64,000 nucleotides of DNA from Deinococcus arboris (GCF_009755355.1 NZ_WQLB01000001.1:248001-312000); one strand, 5' to 3'. Shown: positions 8,905 to 22,492, numbered from the stretch's first letter. A program made the numbers and translations. The notes: generated by a model not told the origin, from the sequence alone.

Positions 8905-9540
8905 GTGACTGCCGACCCTCTCCCACCCCGCCGTCTGGGCCTGACCGGCAGCATCGGCGCGGGCAAAAGCACAGTGGCAGGCCTGCTGCGCGCACGCGGC
9001 CTGACCGTGCTGGACGCCGACGAGCAGGCGCGACTGGTCACCCAGGAACCGGAGGTGTTGGTCCAGATAGAGGCGCGGTTTCCCGGCACCGTGACAGCAG
9101 GTGTGCTGGACCGCGCGGGCCTGGCCGCCCGCGTCTTTCCCGACCCGGCGGCGGTGGCTGACCTGAACGCTATCGTTCATCCGCGTGTGCGGGCGCGGAT
9201 GAACGGCCTTGAAGCGCAGGCGGCGGCTCGCGCCGAAGCCTGGGTGGTGCAGGACGTCCCACTGCTGTTTGAAAGTGGCCTGGACGCCCAGATGGACGCC
9301 GTGCTGGTCGTGGACGCGCCGCTGGACGTGCGGCTGAGGCGTGCCCTGGCCCGAGGCGGCCTGACCAAAGACGACATCCTGGCCCGTGACGCCCGCCAGC
9401 TCCCCGCCGAGGAAAAACGCCGCCGCGCCACCTGGGTCATTGAGAACAGCAGCGATCTGGCAGGGCTGGAAGCGCAGGTGGAAAGGATAATGAACAGTCA
9501 GGAGTGGACCGGAGAAAAAGCAGGAAGGGACACCATTTAA
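8905..9540 (+). CDS. coaE: Dephospho-CoA kinase
   Basis: The 211-residue enzyme phosphorylates the 3'-hydroxyl of dephospho-CoA, the last step of coenzyme A synthesis. Visible motifs are the P-loop [11 protein letters not shown] near residue 11, the CoA-domain segment [22 protein letters not shown] and [11 protein letters not shown]. The GTG at 8905 was preferred because TACAGT sits 6 bases upstream (leaderless) and translation then starts just before the P-loop. The gene stands alone, with a hairpin overlapping its stop codon (9524-9553). Confidence 0.93.
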   Translation: MTADPLPPRRLGLTGSIGAGKSTVAGLLRARGLTVLDADEQARLVTQEPEVLVQIEARFPGTVTAGVLDRAGLAARVFPDPAAVADLNAIVHPRVRARMNGLEAQAAARAEAWVVQDVPLLFESGLDAQMDAVLVVDAPLDVRLRRALARGGLTKDDILARDARQLPAEEKRRRATWVIENSSDLAGLEAQVERIMNSQEWTGEKAGRDTI

Positions 9541-9553
9541 GCAGCGTCCCTTC
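9524..9553 (+). terminator. Possible weak terminator overlapping the coaE stop
   Basis: GAAGGGAC pairs with GTCCCTTC (8 bp) around a loop containing the TAA stop. Only a short pyrimidine stretch follows, so termination would be weak; an mRNA 3' hairpin is equally possible. Confidence 0.35.
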
Positions 9554-9663
9554 TATGCGCGTAAGTCCTGGCTTTTGGTTCCGCTTCACACTGGAGTGAC
9601 GTGCACCCCTCGGTGCCAGTCAGTGCAGCTGAGGGCACGCCTCAACTGCACCAAAGACCGCTG

Positions 9664-11325
<1,662 letters not shown>

Positions 11326-11357
11326 CTCTAGCCGCGAGCGCCTGACCCCGCCCTGGG

Positions 11358-11396
<39 letters not shown>

Positions 11397-11417
11397 TCAT
11401 GCTAGCACGCGCCAGGG

Positions 11418-12239
11418 CTATGGGGCCAGGGTGCCGATGTTGCGCGGCGCGGCACTTAGGGTCTGTGTCCAGGTGGCCGGGTCGGGCGAGGGGCGAGCCG
11501 GGATAGTGACCTCTTTACCAGATGCTAAGCGGTTCATGCTGAAGTTCATGGTCACGCGCACGTTGCCCGGGGTCTGCGGGCTGTCGGCCTGAACGGTAAA
11601 GAGGGGCTGCAGATTAGGCACGGCGGGCTGCACGTAATCGAGCAGGATTTTGCCGCTGCCACTCGCCACATTGAGAATGCCAAGGTTGGCCATGGTAGGG
11701 AGCGTATTGGCCAGGATGTTGCGGCGATATTCCACTAACAGCCAACGGTCACCATTGGCCGGGTCGGCGCCCGGATAGTTTTGGCTCTCTGCGGAAATAT
11801 GATTGACCCAGTAACTTCTTAGCACAGGGTAATAAGCTACGAACTTATAGCAAGCATCCTCGTTGTCCAGAGCACCTGTTACGGGGTGCACACATGGGTC
11901 GCTGGGAGGCACGTCTTTAGGTGCCTTGATGAAAGCCAAAATCGGTGCATTCGTGTTGCCGACCACCCAGCTTCCGCCCCCTGGCCGCCGCGTGGTGTCC
12001 CCGCCGCCCAGATTCAGCGTAGTGCCATTCGGATACACATACGCCGCTTCCCTGACATTGGCCGCGATGTAGTTCAGGGCAATTTGCCCTTCCTGCGCCA
12101 TGTCGTTGCGGGCCTGCAGATTCGTGGCACTGCTGGAACTGGAAATCAGTAGATTGGAAGCCGCGAACAGCACAATCAGTGCCAGAGCGACGGCCACCAG
12201 CAGTTCAATCAGCGTAAAGCCATGGTTGCGGCTGCTCAT
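11418..12239 (-). CDS. PilW-like type IV minor pilin
   Basis: The 273-residue protein has a type III prepilin signal, MSSRNHGFTLIELLVAVALAL. Cleavage is expected after Gly7, leaving an N-methylated Phe and Glu at +5. The hydrophobic stem helix is followed by a long globular domain with several Cys (residues about 115-130), which matches PilW-type proteins. It is the last gene of the pilin operon and overlaps the previous gene by 4 bases. The family primes pilus assembly and, in Deinococcus-Thermus, serves natural transformation. Confidence 0.82.
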   Translation of the reverse strand: MSSRNHGFTLIELLVAVALALIVLFAASNLLISSSSSATNLQARNDMAQEGQIALNYIAANVREAAYVYPNGTTLNLGGGDTTRRPGGGSWVVGNTNAPILAFIKAPKDVPPSDPCVHPVTGALDNEDACYKFVAYYPVLRSYWVNHISAESQNYPGADPANGDRWLLVEYRRNILANTLPTMANLGILNVASGSGKILLDYVQPAVPNLQPLFTVQADSPQTPGNVRVTMNFSMNRLASGKEVTIPARPSPDPATWTQTLSAAPRNIGTLAP

Positions 12240-12661
12240 GGCCGGGCCACATCCACGCTTAGAGTGGACTGCGCCGCGCCGTCCCGCACTGTGACACTGA
12301 CACGCCGCGCTGGGGCCAGGTCCGGCGCGTTGCCGTTGCAGCTTGGGTGCATGGGTGCTTCACCCGCCGTATTGCCATTCAGGTCTAAGTTGGTCACGGT
12401 GAGGGTGAGGTTGCCGCCACTCAAGTCTGCGGTCGTGCAGCGCTGGGCGTATACGGCCGACGAAAGCCAGTCGCCCCGGACAGTCTCCAGAATCTGCTGG
12501 GCCGCCTGGGTGGCGCCCACCTGCTGGGTGCTGCGCCGAGTCAGACCGAAGAAGCCAGTCAGCGGGGTCAGCACGACCATCACAATAACGCTGACCAGCA
12601 GCACACCGACGAGCACTTCCACGATGGTAATGCCCTGGATACGGGGGTTAATTTGTCGCAT
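12236..12661 (-). CDS. PilV-like type IV minor pilin
   Basis: The 141-residue prepilin has the motif QGITIVEVLVGVLLVSVIVMVVL at residues 9-31: Gly before the cleavage site, then a hydrophobic stem with Glu at +5. The rest is a small globular domain with two Cys. It overlaps its neighbours on both sides (14 and 4 bases), so it is translated within the pilin operon. Size and position resemble PilV/PilI minor pilins. Confidence 0.78.
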   Translation of the reverse strand: MRQINPRIQGITIVEVLVGVLLVSVIVMVVLTPLTGFFGLTRRSTQQVGATQAAQQILETVRGDWLSSAVYAQRCTTADLSGGNLTLTVTNLDLNGNTAGEAPMHPSCNGNAPDLAPARRVSVTVRDGAAQSTLSVDVARP

Positions 12662-13091
12662 CGATCATGACCTTTCCGGTGATGCCAACCACCTTGACTT
12701 TGATTTGACGGCCGCCGGGGTGGCGCAGTGTCCAGACCACGCCATTCCCACCAATGGTCCCTGTGGGCGCCTGATAAGTGACTTCGGTCTCGCCGACTTT
12801 CTCTGCCACCACCACGCCGCTGGGCAGAGTCCGGGTCTGAGCGCCCGCCCCGCGTGTCACGGTGTAGGCCGTGCTATTCAGGGTGATGTTGATGCCTACG
12901 CTTTGGCCCGTTTTCAGCGTGTCGCTACGGGCCTGCCGCAGGTCGCCGCTTAGCTGCGAAGCCGCTTCGCGCAGTTGAGAGGCGCGGTAGCTGCTCAGCA
13001 GATTCAGGCCCAGCACGCCCGCCAGAATGCCCAGAATAGCCATGACGACCAGCAGTTCTAGCAGAGTAAAGCCCTGGGTCTGGGCGCTCAC
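12648..13091 (-). CDS. GspH/FimT-like pseudopilin
   Basis: The 147-residue protein has a clear prepilin signal (QGFTLLELLVVMAILGILAGV) followed by NLLSSYRASQLREAASQLSGDLRQARSDTLKTGQ. That pattern is typical of the GspH/FimT family, where the stem helix leads into a region beginning LxxxLxxARSEA. The C-terminal half is a beta-rich domain. It overlaps the ComZ-like gene by 4 bases. FimT-type proteins bind DNA during natural transformation in some species; whether this one does is inference. Confidence 0.82.
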   Translation of the reverse strand: MSAQTQGFTLLELLVVMAILGILAGVLGLNLLSSYRASQLREAASQLSGDLRQARSDTLKTGQSVGINITLNSTAYTVTRGAGAQTRTLPSGVVVAEKVGETEVTYQAPTGTIGGNGVVWTLRHPGGRQIKVKVVGITGKVMIDATN

Positions 13092-15079
13092 TGTTCGCCT
13101 CCGGCACTCACCGTATCGCCGCGCAGGCGTAAAGGCGCCGTCAGGGGCTGGGTGCCGGCCTTCTCGGTCAAGGTAAGTTTCCAGGTGCGGGCGGTGGGAA
13201 AGAAGGGCGGCTCGTAGCCCTGCAGGGTGCGTGGGTCGAAGACGAAGTTCCGGCCGTAGCCCGTTTTCGCTGTGTCGCCGTCGAAAGTGCCGAAGGCGCC
13301 GTAATAATTTTCGATAATGCCGCCGATCAGGTTGACGGTGCCCTGAGAGGTGCCTTGGTCATATTTATCCACCTGCACGGCACCTGTACCCGCCATCAGG
13401 ACGGCGTGAATGGCAGGGTCGTTTCCCAGTTGGTCTTTCATCAGGTTCACATTGCCCTGGGCCGAGTAGATTCCTAAGATGTTGCGGGTGTTCAGGTTTG
13501 TGCAGGCGGCGGATGTCACGCTGCCGTCACCGTTGCGCACATGCTGCCCTGCACAGGGTGGGTCGGCGTAGCGCAGGCTGCTGGTGATGTTGATGTCGCC
13601 TGCAGCGGCTAGCGTCAGGCCGCTGAACGACGCCACAGCGGCGCCGCCGTTGCTGCTGTTGGGGCCAGCGTTCAGGTTGGCCACCTTGCCTCCCACGTAC
13701 AGCACGCCGTTGAAAGCAGAGGATACGCCCGGCGCAAAGCTGCCATCCGCCTGCCGGGCCGCGCCCACCCAGGCAGTGCCGTCCCACATCAGCATGTTTT
13801 TGTTGCTGTCTATGGCCAACTGCACAGTGACAGGGCCAGTAGCCCCCGGCACGGTGTAGGTCAGGCGCTGCACGTTCTGCCCACCTGGGGTTAGGGGAGC
13901 CTGATACAGCTGCAATTCGCTGACGTCGCCGGGGATGGCCACGCCGCCCAACTGCGCCGCCGCCTGCTGATCGTTGCCGTTTTCCGGTAGTTGCAGGTAA
14001 GAGGCCGACCAGTTAACACCTTGATCGAAAGTAGGCGCCGCGCAATTGGTATTGCCGCTCTCGCACACCGACGGAGCTTGCGGGTTGGGCATTGCACTGG
14101 CCGCCACGAACGACCCATTGAGAACGGCGCCGGGAACGCTCGCCACAGCGCACTGCGGCCCGTTGGGGCCAGTGGTAATTTGCCCCGCCGGGCAGCCCGC
14201 GCTGCTGACGGCGCCTCCAAACCAGGGTTTGCCGACGATATTCAGGTGCTGGTTGGTGTGCACCGGACCGCTAAAGAGCGTGCGGCTGGTGAAATAGATG
14301 CCTTCGCCTTTGCCTTCCGACACGCCACTGAGGTAATGATGGTTGGTGAACAGGGCGTTGGGCGCCAGCGAAGGCCGTTCAATCAGCAGACTCAGCTCGT
14401 CCTGCGCCGCACGCACCTTGACCTGCCGGGTGGCGCCACCAGCCTGCCCCGTCACAGTCACGTCCGGAACCGTGAAGATGAGGCGGTAACCATTGACGCT
14501 GGATTTAACGACTGCAAGCGGCTTCAGGCCGTAACGGGCGCTGAAGGTCGCGCCGTCCTGGCTTCCACCCACGTCCACACCTTCTACACCCGAAAATAGG
14601 TCGGACCAGAACCGGGTGCGGTCGGCGTCGGTGGCGCCAGGCAGACCCACGGTGGCAAAAGCGGCGGCGCTGACGGTGCTGAGAAGCACGCTGACCCGCG
14701 CATTCGTGGCACCGGACTCCTTGAGGCCCTGCGGACGGGCAGACAGCCCACAGACCGTGGCGTCCAGGGCCAGCGGTGAGGGCAAGCTGGTCAGGCCGCA
14801 AATGGCCGCCACCTGGGCCTCAACTTCGGGAATCGTCGTGCCCTGAGCAAACTTGGCCTGGGCCAGGAGGTCACTGGCCGCCCGCAAGCGCGCCTGCACC
14901 CGCGCCGCTCCGGATTCGGCGGCGTATTGGGCTCGCAAGATGGCGTCCTGATCGGCGCTAGACCGCCGCGTGGAGAGCGTGACCTGAGCCGTCACGCTCA
15001 TGATAACGGCCAGCATCAACATCACCAGCAGCAGGGACACGATAAGAGTGGCACCCTGGGTGCGGTCATTCGGCGGCAT
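13088..15079 (-). CDS. ComZ/PilX-like large pilus-associated protein
   Basis: The 663-residue protein has one N-terminal helix (GATLIVSLLLVMLMLAVIMSVT) with a degenerate prepilin-like signal lacking the usual Glu, then an extracellular region rich in Gly, Asn and Ser. Such large PilX-like proteins head minor-pilin operons, and the Thermus counterpart ComZ is a DNA receptor at the pilus tip. It is the first gene of this four-gene operon. The ATG at 15077-15079 was chosen over a start 12 codons earlier because a CATACT hexamer lies 6 bases upstream (leaderless). Its function as a DNA receptor is inferred from context. Confidence 0.72.
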   Translation of the reverse strand: MPPNDRTQGATLIVSLLLVMLMLAVIMSVTAQVTLSTRRSSADQDAILRAQYAAESGAARVQARLRAASDLLAQAKFAQGTTIPEVEAQVAAICGLTSLPSPLALDATVCGLSARPQGLKESGATNARVSVLLSTVSAAAFATVGLPGATDADRTRFWSDLFSGVEGVDVGGSQDGATFSARYGLKPLAVVKSSVNGYRLIFTVPDVTVTGQAGGATRQVKVRAAQDELSLLIERPSLAPNALFTNHHYLSGVSEGKGEGIYFTSRTLFSGPVHTNQHLNIVGKPWFGGAVSSAGCPAGQITTGPNGPQCAVASVPGAVLNGSFVAASAMPNPQAPSVCESGNTNCAAPTFDQGVNWSASYLQLPENGNDQQAAAQLGGVAIPGDVSELQLYQAPLTPGGQNVQRLTYTVPGATGPVTVQLAIDSNKNMLMWDGTAWVGAARQADGSFAPGVSSAFNGVLYVGGKVANLNAGPNSSNGGAAVASFSGLTLAAAGDINITSSLRYADPPCAGQHVRNGDGSVTSAACTNLNTRNILGIYSAQGNVNLMKDQLGNDPAIHAVLMAGTGAVQVDKYDQGTSQGTVNLIGGIIENYYGAFGTFDGDTAKTGYGRNFVFDPRTLQGYEPPFFPTARTWKLTLTEKAGTQPLTAPLRLRGDTVSAGGEQ

Positions 15080-15162
15080 AAAGCCAGTATGAGCAAAGAA
15101 TGCGAAAAATCTCACCCCCCTGGTTGGGGAGTGTGAATTTCCTCATATCTGCTTGGCAAACC

Positions 15163-15176
15163 GACAGATTTCTGTC
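15163..15176. promoter_or_regulatory. Inverted repeat upstream of the pilin operon
   Basis: GACAGA-TT-TCTGTC is a perfect 6-bp inverted repeat about 85 bases upstream of the ComZ-like start. It lies in the 284-bp gap between recD2 and the pilin operon, which otherwise contains no gene. It could be a regulator site for competence or pilus genes. Confidence 0.35.
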
Positions 15177-15363
15177 ATAGAGCTGCCAATCTCGCCGCTT
15201 GGCGGCAGAGGCTGGCTATGAGTATCTGACGCTCAAAGCTCAATGCCTACCTCTGCGGGCGAGTCTGCGAGACAGCGAAGCAAGCCAGTTTACACGCTTC
15301 CCTCGCCTTCAGGAGTTCGGCCCAGCTGTAGAAAGCCGCTGTCAGCTCCGAAGCCCGTCCTGG

Positions 15364-17499
15364 TTATTTTCCGCGAATACGTTCCAGGAGGGCTGTGTGC
15401 CTCTCCTCACGCTGGCGGCCTGCCGCTTTGGCCCAGGCGCTGCCTGATCCCACAGCAAAGAACCGGTCACGGGCGCGGGTCAGGGCGGTATAGACCAGAT
15501 TGCGGCTCAGCATAGGCATATGGGCCTCGTGCAGCACGCCCAGCACCGTACCCCACTCGCTGCCCTGCGCGCGGTGAACGGTCAGGGCGTAGCCCAGTTG
15601 CAGGTTGAACAATTCGGCGCCGGCCAGTTCTACCACGTTGCCGTCAAAATCCACGGTCAGGCGGCCACTGCCTTCCTTGAGCACCGTGCCCACCGTGCCG
15701 TTAAACACCTCGTTGGTGTAATCGTTCTTGGTCTGCACCACCACGTCGCCAGGGCGGGCCTGACCGTCAGCAATCCGCACGCCGCCCTCGCCGGGGTTAA
15801 AGAGGCTTTGCAGGTGGTGATTGAGCATCTCGACGCCCAGCGGCCCCTTCCGCATGGGGGTCAGCACCTGCACCTGCGCCGGGCCGCCCAGGTCGCGCAC
15901 CAGCAGCGCCACGCGGCGGGCGCCCACATCCGGCTCGGTCTCGGTAAGGTTCAGGCGGGAGTCACCCCACGCGGGCGCCTGCCCGTGCAGCAGTTCATGG
16001 GCCGCGCGAATAATAGGATTCTGCGCCGCCTGACGGTACACCTGCGTGAGGCGCACAGTGGGGGCCACCTGCGTCAGGGCGTGCAGGGGCAAGCCCGCAT
16101 CCACCGGGGGCAGCTGGTCGGTGTCGCCCACCAGCAGCACCCGCGCACCGGGTGGGACGGCAGCCAGGAGCGAGAGCATCAGGCCATCGCCGCACATACT
16201 GACTTCGTCCACGATCAGCAGGTCGTAGGGCGCCGGTTCCAGGTGATTGTGCCGGAAGCCCGCCGGGCCGTAGCCCAGGAGGCGGTGAATGGTACTGGCG
16301 GTGCGGCCCGTCACTTCGCCCAAGCGGCGGGCGGCTTTGCCGGTGGGAGCGCACAACCCGACCTCCAGGCCCAGTGTCTCTGCCAGGTCCGCCACCGCGC
16401 GGGTGGTCGTGCTTTTGCCGGTGCCGGGACCGCCCGTCAGCACGACCAGGCGGTTGTCCTCCAGCAGGTCAAGCACGCTGGCCTGTTCGGCCGAGAGCCC
16501 CTTGGCTGCCCTCTTGGGCACCGTCCAGTCAGTGCCGGCGGGCGGGGTCGCCAGCAGGGTGCGAATCAGACCGGCCAGCTTTTTCTCGGCGCGCAGCACC
16601 GGCGGCAGGTAGATGCGGCTGGGATCGTGCAGCGCGTCCTCGGTGGCCAGCAGGGGCGGGGTGTCGTCGGACAGGCGGCCCAGTTCCACGGCGGTGTCCA
16701 CGGCCAGACGCGCCTGGGCGGGGGTCACGCGGGTGTAGTGCGCCACCCCCTTCTCGGCCCGGCCACGCGGCAGGTAACTGTGCCCCCCCTGCTGCGCGGC
16801 CTGCTGGAGCGCGTACACGGCGGCGGCGGTCAGGCGCCGGGGGTCGTCGCCCGTGCCGCCCGCCGCCTGCCACAGCTTGTCGGCTGTTACAAAGCCGATG
16901 CCTTCGACCTCGGTGAGGGCAAAGAGGTCGGCCTCCAGACGTTCCAGAGCCGCTTCCCCAAAATGTTTCACCGCCCGCTGCGCCTGCGAGATGCTCAGGC
17001 CCAGCCCCTGCAACCCCGCCAACAGGCGCCGCTCCAGGCCCTGCTGCGACCAGCTCTGCACCATCTTGTGCAGGGTGCTTTGCGTGACGCCGGGCACCTG
17101 CAAGAGGCGCTGCGGGTCGGACTCCAGAATGTCGAAGGTGCCCGGCCCAAAGGTCTTGGCGATGCGCCCGGCCAGCACCTTGCCCACGCCGCCCACACGG
17201 GCTTCCAGATAGGCCGCCACCCCGGCTTCCGTCAGATCGGCCGGCTGGGCCTCCAGCACCATGTTGAGCACCCGGTACTGATAGCCGTACTCGCGGTGTT
17301 CTTCCATGAGCACATCGGCGCTGAAGGTGTCCCCGGCCTCCAGGGGAGGCATCACGCCAATGACAGTGGCGTCGGGGTCTTCGCCCTCGGTGTTGCGGAT
17401 GCGCGCCGACATGACCGTAAAGCCAGATTCGGCGCGAAAGCGCACCTTATTGACGCCGCCAGACACGCGGAAAGCCTCGGTGGGGGGGGCGGCAGACAT
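15364..17499 (-). CDS. recD2: ATP-dependent DNA helicase RecD2
   Basis: The 711-residue superfamily 1B 5'-3' helicase has the long N-terminal extension that marks RecD2 (RecD without RecBC). Helix-hairpin-helix-like segments lie near residues 85-200. The motor has Walker A VLTGGPGTGKSTT, motif II LLIVDEVSM, GDTDQLPPV, VYRQA and the C-terminal YALTVHRAQGSEW. Deinococcus RecD2 contributes to resistance to DNA damage, and no recB or recC is present here. The ATG at 17497-17499 has TATGCT 8 bases upstream (leaderless); ten earlier codons are rejected. Confidence 0.94.
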   Translation of the reverse strand: MSAAPPTEAFRVSGGVNKVRFRAESGFTVMSARIRNTEGEDPDATVIGVMPPLEAGDTFSADVLMEEHREYGYQYRVLNMVLEAQPADLTEAGVAAYLEARVGGVGKVLAGRIAKTFGPGTFDILESDPQRLLQVPGVTQSTLHKMVQSWSQQGLERRLLAGLQGLGLSISQAQRAVKHFGEAALERLEADLFALTEVEGIGFVTADKLWQAAGGTGDDPRRLTAAAVYALQQAAQQGGHSYLPRGRAEKGVAHYTRVTPAQARLAVDTAVELGRLSDDTPPLLATEDALHDPSRIYLPPVLRAEKKLAGLIRTLLATPPAGTDWTVPKRAAKGLSAEQASVLDLLEDNRLVVLTGGPGTGKSTTTRAVADLAETLGLEVGLCAPTGKAARRLGEVTGRTASTIHRLLGYGPAGFRHNHLEPAPYDLLIVDEVSMCGDGLMLSLLAAVPPGARVLLVGDTDQLPPVDAGLPLHALTQVAPTVRLTQVYRQAAQNPIIRAAHELLHGQAPAWGDSRLNLTETEPDVGARRVALLVRDLGGPAQVQVLTPMRKGPLGVEMLNHHLQSLFNPGEGGVRIADGQARPGDVVVQTKNDYTNEVFNGTVGTVLKEGSGRLTVDFDGNVVELAGAELFNLQLGYALTVHRAQGSEWGTVLGVLHEAHMPMLSRNLVYTALTRARDRFFAVGSGSAWAKAAGRQREERHTALLERIRGK

Positions 17500-17607
17500 G
17501 GACTCACAGCATAGCGTGACCCCAGGCATTCCGGCGTGAGCGAAATGACGAGAGCGGTAAAGGGCCGGTGCGCAGAGGCAGGAGACGACGCGCGCCTGGG
17601 CCAGCGG

Positions 17608-19410
17608 TCAGGCGGGGGTGGCCAGCGCCGCCGCCGCGCTCATCACCCGGTTGCGCCCGCTGCGCTTGGCGGCGTACAGCGCCTGGTCGGCGGCGCCCGT
17701 CAGGTGTGCGGGCGTGGCCTGTCCCGGCGCCAGTTCCGCCACGCCCAGCGACACGGTCACCTGCCCCAGATTGATGCCCGCATGGCTGAGGTTCAGGGCG
17801 GCCACGGCGGCGCGCACCCGCTCGGCCAGGGCTTCGGCTCCGCCCAGGTCCGTCTCAGGCAGCAGCAGGGCAAACTCCTCGCCGCCGGGGCGCGCGGGCG
17901 TACTGCCTACCGGCGCGTGGTCCCGCAGCACCGCGCTGACCCGCACCAGCGCCGCGTCTCCGGCCTCGTGGCCAAAGGTGTCGTTCAGGCGCTTGAAGTG
18001 GTCAATATCCAGCGCCAGCAGGCTCAGGGGCTGGCCGCCGCTCTGGGCCAGGGCGACGTGGTGCGAGAGCTGGTCTTCCAGCTGGCGGCGGTTGAACAGC
18101 CCGGTCAGCGGATCGCGGATGGACTGCTGGAGCAGGCGGTCTTGCAGGCGCAGGCTGGCCAGGGCCAGGGCCACCTGCCGGGCCACGCCGGGCAGCAGCT
18201 GCCGGGTTTCAGCGCTCAGGGCCTGACCATCCAGACTGTCCACCCGCAGCAGCCCCAGCGTTTCGCCGTGAGAAAACAGCGGCAGGCACACATATTGCCC
18301 GCCCGCCACTGGGCAACCCGGCGAGAACTCCCGGGCCTCGGGGGTTTGCATCTCGCCGCGCCGCAGCGCCCAGCAGTGGTCGGAGGGCATGGGGGCCGCG
18401 ACCTCGGCGCCCCAGGTCATGACCGGCACCAGCAGATTCCGGGACGCATTGTGGTGTGACAAGGTGCCACGTGTGCCGGGCAGCAGCGCTGGCAGAGCGC
18501 GTTCCAGAATGCGCGCGCCTTCGTCCAGACTCCGGGCAGCTTGCAGGGCGTCACTCAGGTCGCCCAGACGGCGCATCCAGTCGTTGCGCCCGGTCAGCTG
18601 CGCGGCCCCTGCTTCAGCGGCCTGGCGCGCGGCATGGAGGCGCCCGCCCATGTCGTTGAAAGTGCGGGCCAGGGTCCGTAGCTCAGCGGGGCCGCGCTCG
18701 GGCACGGTGATCTGCTCGGCGCCACTGGTCACGCGCTGCGCCCCGCCCGTCAGGGCCTGAAGGTGCCGTACCAGAACGTTCGCACCGGCCAGCGTGCTGA
18801 TAAAGCTCAGTAGCAGCAGCAGACCCGCCGAACTGTACAGCGTCCAGCGCAAGGTCCGCAGTTGCCGCACAGCCTCGGCTTCATAGCGGCGCAGGCTGTC
18901 GGTCTGGCTGGCATTCAGGGCCGCCACCTCGCGGCGCACCGTGTCCAGCAGCCGTTTGCCCCGCTGACTTTTCACCAGTGCCTGGGCGGCGGCGGCGCTG
19001 CGCTGCCGGGCCTCAATTTCAGGCGCCCCCACGTCCTGCTGCCAGCGGGTAACCAGCGCCTCAATGCGGGCCAGCGAGGCTGTGCGGTTGGCCTGCACCG
19101 TGACGCCCAACGAGGGGTCAGCAAACAGCTGCCGCAGGGCCGCAAAATCGCCGGGCAGCGCCGCCACTGCTTCCCGGTAGGGCTCCAGAAAGACAGGGTC
19201 GCCCGCCACCACATAACCGCGCACACCGGTTTCCATATCCAGGGTGTGCAGCAGCAGCGTGTTGATTCCTTCCAGCTGCGCGCGGGTTTGCGAGGCCTGC
19301 GCGGTGGCCTTCACACGGGCGTCCAGGGCGCCCAGCACACAGGCAAACGCCAGCAGCAGACACGCCCACAAAGGGATCTGATACACGAACAGCAGGCGGC
19401 GCAGCCTCAT
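17608..19410 (-). CDS. Diguanylate cyclase with CHASE3-like, HAMP and GAF domains
   Basis: The 600-residue membrane sensor has helices near 8-28 and 190-212 that flank a helical extracellular domain (MDTGVRG-like MetGluThrGlyValArgGly at about 60), as in CHASE3. A HAMP-like linker follows, then a GAF-like region (about 270-425) and a C-terminal GGDEF domain from about 435. The active motif is GGEEF (ARPGGEEFALLLPE), so it should make cyclic di-GMP. The inhibitory I-site RxxD is absent (Val and Thr at the Arg and Asp positions). The start at 19408-19410 has TACCCT 6 bases upstream (leaderless). Confidence 0.87.
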   Translation of the reverse strand: MRLRRLLFVYQIPLWACLLLAFACVLGALDARVKATAQASQTRAQLEGINTLLLHTLDMETGVRGYVVAGDPVFLEPYREAVAALPGDFAALRQLFADPSLGVTVQANRTASLARIEALVTRWQQDVGAPEIEARQRSAAAAQALVKSQRGKRLLDTVRREVAALNASQTDSLRRYEAEAVRQLRTLRWTLYSSAGLLLLLSFISTLAGANVLVRHLQALTGGAQRVTSGAEQITVPERGPAELRTLARTFNDMGGRLHAARQAAEAGAAQLTGRNDWMRRLGDLSDALQAARSLDEGARILERALPALLPGTRGTLSHHNASRNLLVPVMTWGAEVAAPMPSDHCWALRRGEMQTPEAREFSPGCPVAGGQYVCLPLFSHGETLGLLRVDSLDGQALSAETRQLLPGVARQVALALASLRLQDRLLQQSIRDPLTGLFNRRQLEDQLSHHVALAQSGGQPLSLLALDIDHFKRLNDTFGHEAGDAALVRVSAVLRDHAPVGSTPARPGGEEFALLLPETDLGGAEALAERVRAAVAALNLSHAGINLGQVTVSLGVAELAPGQATPAHLTGAADQALYAAKRSGRNRVMSAAAALATPA

Positions 19411-19961
19411 GAGGAAAGGGTAGAAGCTTGCCTCTCTCAAAGCTCTTAATCAGAGGTGACGCGACCATGTTGTAAAGGCCAGGTGCGTTTATGCAGAGCT
19501 TTCTGCGCTGGCGTTTACTACCAGAAGACTGAGGTAAGAGTAAAGGTCTTCCTCAGAGACACGAGAAATACGGCTCTTAGACTGGCCATCAGTTCCTCGT
19601 CTAAATCTCATAGCTTCTCATCAGGTCGTCAGCACCCTATCTGCTCCTCTTCTTTCCGTTTTGCGTCTTCAGGAGGCCAGGCTGTATGTCCGTTCACTCT
19701 TTCTTTCCAGAAGGTGTCATCCGGTGCAGGGAGAACGGCATCCCTGCTGGACCCGGAGTCACGGTGTCTGGGCGACCTTTTGCCCGGTCGCCCACGAGCT
19801 AGACCCTGGCCTGCGCCTCTGACGCAGAGTCTAAGCTCCAGGCGCAATTCCCCAGCTGTGCTGCACCACCTTTCAGGCTCTGTTTGGTCCTTTGACCCAG
19901 GCAGTTCACCTGGCCCTGACATGACCCTGGCTAGCCCAGAAGAGTTATGGAAGGAGTACGC
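19411..19961. other. Intergenic region before the collagen-like gene
   Basis: 550 bases between divergent genes with no supportable gene; the plus-strand ORF inside it has no SD and unconvincing composition. A strong hairpin lies at 19770-19793 (GGGCGACC with GGTCGCCC, 8-base loop, no T-run). The G+C content is lower than around it. The length suggests a long 5' untranslated or regulatory region for the collagen-like gene. Confidence 0.4.
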
Positions 19962-22367
<2,406 letters not shown>

Positions 22368-22374
22368 TCCCCTG

Positions 22375-22414
22375 GCTATGAAAAAGACCCCCTGTGTGGG
22401 GTCTTTTTCATAGC
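22375..22414 (+). terminator. Strong bidirectional terminator after the collagen-like gene
   Basis: CTATGAAAAAGACCCC pairs perfectly with its complement (16-17 bp) around the loop CTGTGT, eight bases after the stop. The arms contain an A-run and a T-run, so it can terminate on either strand. It separates the collagen-like gene from the glycosyltransferase. Confidence 0.92.
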
Positions 22415-22492
22415 TGGCCCGTCCCGGCTCTCTGAACCTACGCGCTTCCCCTCGACTTCTCTTCTCCCCTTCTTTACGATGAGGTCACCCCT

